Shown here piece after piece: positions 61,601-64,000 of a DNA stretch of 64,000 nt. The notes beneath the pieces were generated by a model. It had not been told where the DNA came from and did no database searches. It was given only the letters and a program-made list of their open reading frames with translations. This DNA comes from Phoronis australis (taxonomy: Eukaryota; Phoronida; Phoronidae), in the NCBI GenBank assembly GCA_002633005.1, contig NMRA01000135.1:592183-656182 (forward strand), given 5' to 3'. Numbering within the stretch: the first letter of the stretch is position 1; each line of letters starts with the position of its first letter. The position numbers were made by a program, and so were the translations under genes.

Positions 61601-63998
61601 TTTTTTAGAATAGGACATGCTATCAAATGAAAGGAAGGTGCATTCTGGGAAACAGTACCTGACAAAACCAGGTGAATATGAAGTGGGCTTCCTGCGAGTG
61701 GCAGCACATATGGGACACAGGCTTTCGCCGCTGCTGTTAGAATTGAGTGGAACTGTGAACAGTCTTGAATTGAGCGCGTACGTGTGGATACCTGAAAGGG
61801 TTGAACAGATTGAAGAGAAACTGTGATGTGTGCCAACCACTGTACAAATTGGGACAATTCAGTTATTGTCAACACAACCTTCACCTTCTTTTAATGCAAG
61901 AAATGAATTAGTTTGACAAGAGAAACTTCATGGGGCGTTTGTGATTTCCCAACCAATTGGAATGTATGTATGTTATTTCGCAACCAATCGAAATGCGCGA
62001 ATGTTATTTTCCAACAAACTGGAATGTATGGCTGTTATTTCATTCTGTTAATCAATGAGAAGTCAAATTATCTCTTCATAGCGTAAGCACTCATAACATT
62101 GGGAAAGAGTGTAGCTGTTATACCATGTTCGGCCATTGTCAAAACTCTCCTCACCCAAAACATTGCTTGTACTTTTCTGATTCTTTGAGTATCTCGATTC
62201 TTTCAGATCAACTCCTAAACTTGGCTAATAGACTAAGGAAAGTATGCTTAGTCTAGTGCGAGTGTACTCACAGGTATGATCTGGGTCTCGAATGACTGGT
62301 GATGGAGTTCGGGATATATCCATAGACTGGACGCTACAACAAACAAGCAATTTTCACGACAGCTCAGTGTATATGACTGGAACAAGAGAGAGGTGAACTG
62401 TTAATGTAACAGACACAAAGATGAGAGAACGTATCAAAAATGCTGCCAATAACAAATAACTTGACTGTTCTTCACAGGAAACTTCAAAAATGTCAACAAC
62501 TGCGTACTTGTACACAACTTGCCAACACAATATCCTAGATATAGTCAGACTAAAGAAATAGATTACTTAAGCAATGCAAGTCTAGGGGAGAAAATATACT
62601 GTAACACTTTTACACGAGACGTTCAACAAAAGGCCGATATTTTGCCAACAACAGGTGTAACACAACTCGGCAAATAAAAGCAAGACAGTACAATTGAACA
62701 TTTAGAAAATATGGTCACATACGATTGTTCTAGAGCAACACAGTCTTCTTTGTTCAGACGTCTAAACTGTTTCATTTCCTCCAGGTAAGCATCCGATAAG
62801 CCAGCTATCACAGGGTCGCTGTCAAGGTTACCGGCTATCCAATCATAACCAAGCAGAGGACGCACTTTGCCTTGCTCAATTTCGTCATACTTCAGAGCAT
62901 CAGCATTGGGACGTCTCATGTTTAGTGGCAGTCTTCTCGGTGACTTTAAGAAAAAAAAAATTTTCATATTATTATCACTTTGCCTCCTCTCTGTATTGCC
63001 AAGCAAAAATGAAAATTTGGTATGAAGTAATTTTCCTTTCCCTAAAGGCAACAAGAGCAAGGGAAGTTTCCCTTATAAGCCCATTTCACTGGTTCATGGA
63101 CAGTCTCCCCAGCTCCAATTATTTGACTAGAAAAGACAACTATAAGTAACTTATTTCTAATTCCTTGCATGTTTCTTTATCAGCTACAGTATTTGTGTAA
63201 ATTTGCTAAATTGCAAATGAATGTATTTCATCGAGTCTGTCACTTGTCATAAATCTCGAAAATGCTTTTCTTGGATTGTAAATGGATTAAAATTTCTAAG
63301 TACTATGTTCATTTTCATTCAAAAGTGCAGATCTGAAAACCCAAATGTATAATCAAACTTACTCTCCTTCTGTTAATTCTAATAAAGCCTCTTTTGTTGG
63401 AACGGTTCCTCTTTGATGCAGGTGCCTGCTGGTTATTTGGAGTGGCGAGTTTCCTGTTTGGAACATCCCCGTGTCCTTCATCCAAGTTGAAACTGACATT
63501 CTTCTTTACCTTGCTTGGCGTTGGGCCCATGAAATCATCTCCTGTTTCGTTAAGGTCAGGAGTCACACTCAACGAGTAATCTAATGTTGACGTAGGGGTA
63601 GAACAGAGAACTGTGGACGAGGGAACCGTCAGTCTGTTGTTGGTATTGATGTTATTTCTGACACCATTCATGGCCAGTAATGGCGATCGCCGATTGGGAA
63701 CAGTCACTTTGATATTGTCGTCAATGATCTTCCTCTTTTTTAAGATAGATTTAGGAGTTTTTCTTTCCACTTCAATCACGGGAGTACTGGTGTTATTTCT
63801 CAAATCAAAAGGGTGGATGTTTTCTTTCCCTTGCGCCAGTTTCTGTGTTTTGGTTTTGGCACGATCTCCTTTACTGCCTGGTGTCTTCGACTTCCTCCCC
63901 CTGATCATGTTAAACGAGTCCTTAAGTTGCTGTTGTTTTGCCTTGAGCTTGTCAATGAGGGTGGCATTTTGACATCTCAGGTGTCGAGGTGTAGCCAT
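58687..63998 (-). CDS. MIIP: MIIP-like protein (migration and invasion inhibitory protein), 3' part complete
   Basis: Human MIIP (IIp45) binds IGFBP2 and HDAC6 and restrains cell migration. Exons recognised 5'-3': 63998-63363, 62943-62723, 62333-62272, 61791-61659, 60241-60170, 60041-59937, 58845-58687. Family strings include PLLGYDWIAGNLDSD and FRRLNKEDCV (exon 2), HTCIHTYALNSRLF then CPICAATRRK (exons 3-4; a Cys pair as in the human CVYCYR...CRLC block) and HCLAGWENARP (exon 6 listed). The basic N-terminal exon carries TPKSILKKRK and VKKNVSFNLDE, recalling TPRSIL/VTFSEE of human MIIP. Exons 1-4 join in phases 0, 2, 1. The phase-2 end of exon 4 does not fit the phase-0 start at 60,241, so one short exon between 60.3 and 61.6 kb is missing from the model. 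The ATG at 63,998 is 2 bp from the window edge, so the true start is uncertain. The last exon is assigned by phase only. Confidence 0.72.
59496..59539. repeat. GT microsatellite
   Basis: About 22 GT dinucleotides with two or three GC interruptions, in the MIIP-like gene's last intron. Confidence 0.95.
61944..62036. repeat. 31-bp minisatellite, three units
   Basis: Three degenerate units starting ATTTCCCAACCAATTGGAAT at 61,944, 61,975 and 62,006, in the intron between the MIIP-like exons 3 and 4. Each carries a CCAAT-like CAACCAAT or CAACAAAC core. Confidence 0.85.
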
Positions 63999-64000
63999 TG

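Noticed and set aside
61675-61884. Alternative minus-strand frame over MIIP exon 4 (VSTRTRSIQDCSQF...)
   Set aside because: The other frame carries the family signature YALNSRLF and the CPIC pair and fits intron phases, so this one is a shadow.

Overview
This is animal nuclear DNA. It is AT-rich, with genes split into many short exons by GT-AG introns of roughly 0.1-3 kb, tRNA-derived SINEs, foldback elements and tandem repeats. The gene set (TSG101, Dispatched-3, an Ikaros/hunchback-type zinc-finger gene and an MIIP-like gene) together with compact introns and an apparent haplotype duplication suggests a highly heterozygous marine invertebrate, perhaps an invertebrate deuterostome. The species cannot be fixed from the sequence. 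There are no bacterial operons, ribosome binding sites or CRISPR arrays.

Layout: 1-12.7 kb is gene-poor and repeat-rich. It holds spaced TATTAATA palindromes, a LINE reverse-transcriptase scrap, two inverted copies of one transposon-like element, SINEs and a decayed ORF. From 12,761 to 20,124 (+) lies a complete TSG101 gene (11 coding exons, 423 aa by my splice model), an ESCRT-I subunit. From 25,598 to 45,837 (-), converging on TSG101, lies a complete DISP3/PTCHD2 gene (16 coding exons, 1,268 aa by my model), a 12-pass RND/Patched-superfamily membrane protein. From 50,887 to 52,410 (+) is an uninterrupted 507-aa C2H2 zinc-finger reading frame with five N-terminal fingers and an Ikaros/hunchback-style C-terminal finger pair. 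From 58,687 to 63,998 (-) is an MIIP-like gene running to the window edge; one short internal exon could not be found.

The exon models come from reading GT/AG junctions, checking that every intron phase closes, and comparing the protein with family members I remember. They were not tested by RNA or database search.

The most unusual signals are structural. A 97-bp DISP3 exon is present twice, identical, in a roughly 0.85-kb duplication whose edge coincides with a single N, so it is probably an unmerged haplotype. Two splice sites, the TSG101 exon-7 acceptor and the DISP3 exon-4 donor, are embedded in local tandem repeats that copy the splice site itself. DISP3 and MIIP sit within 20 kb of each other, and both lie in human 1p36.22, which suggests old microsynteny.
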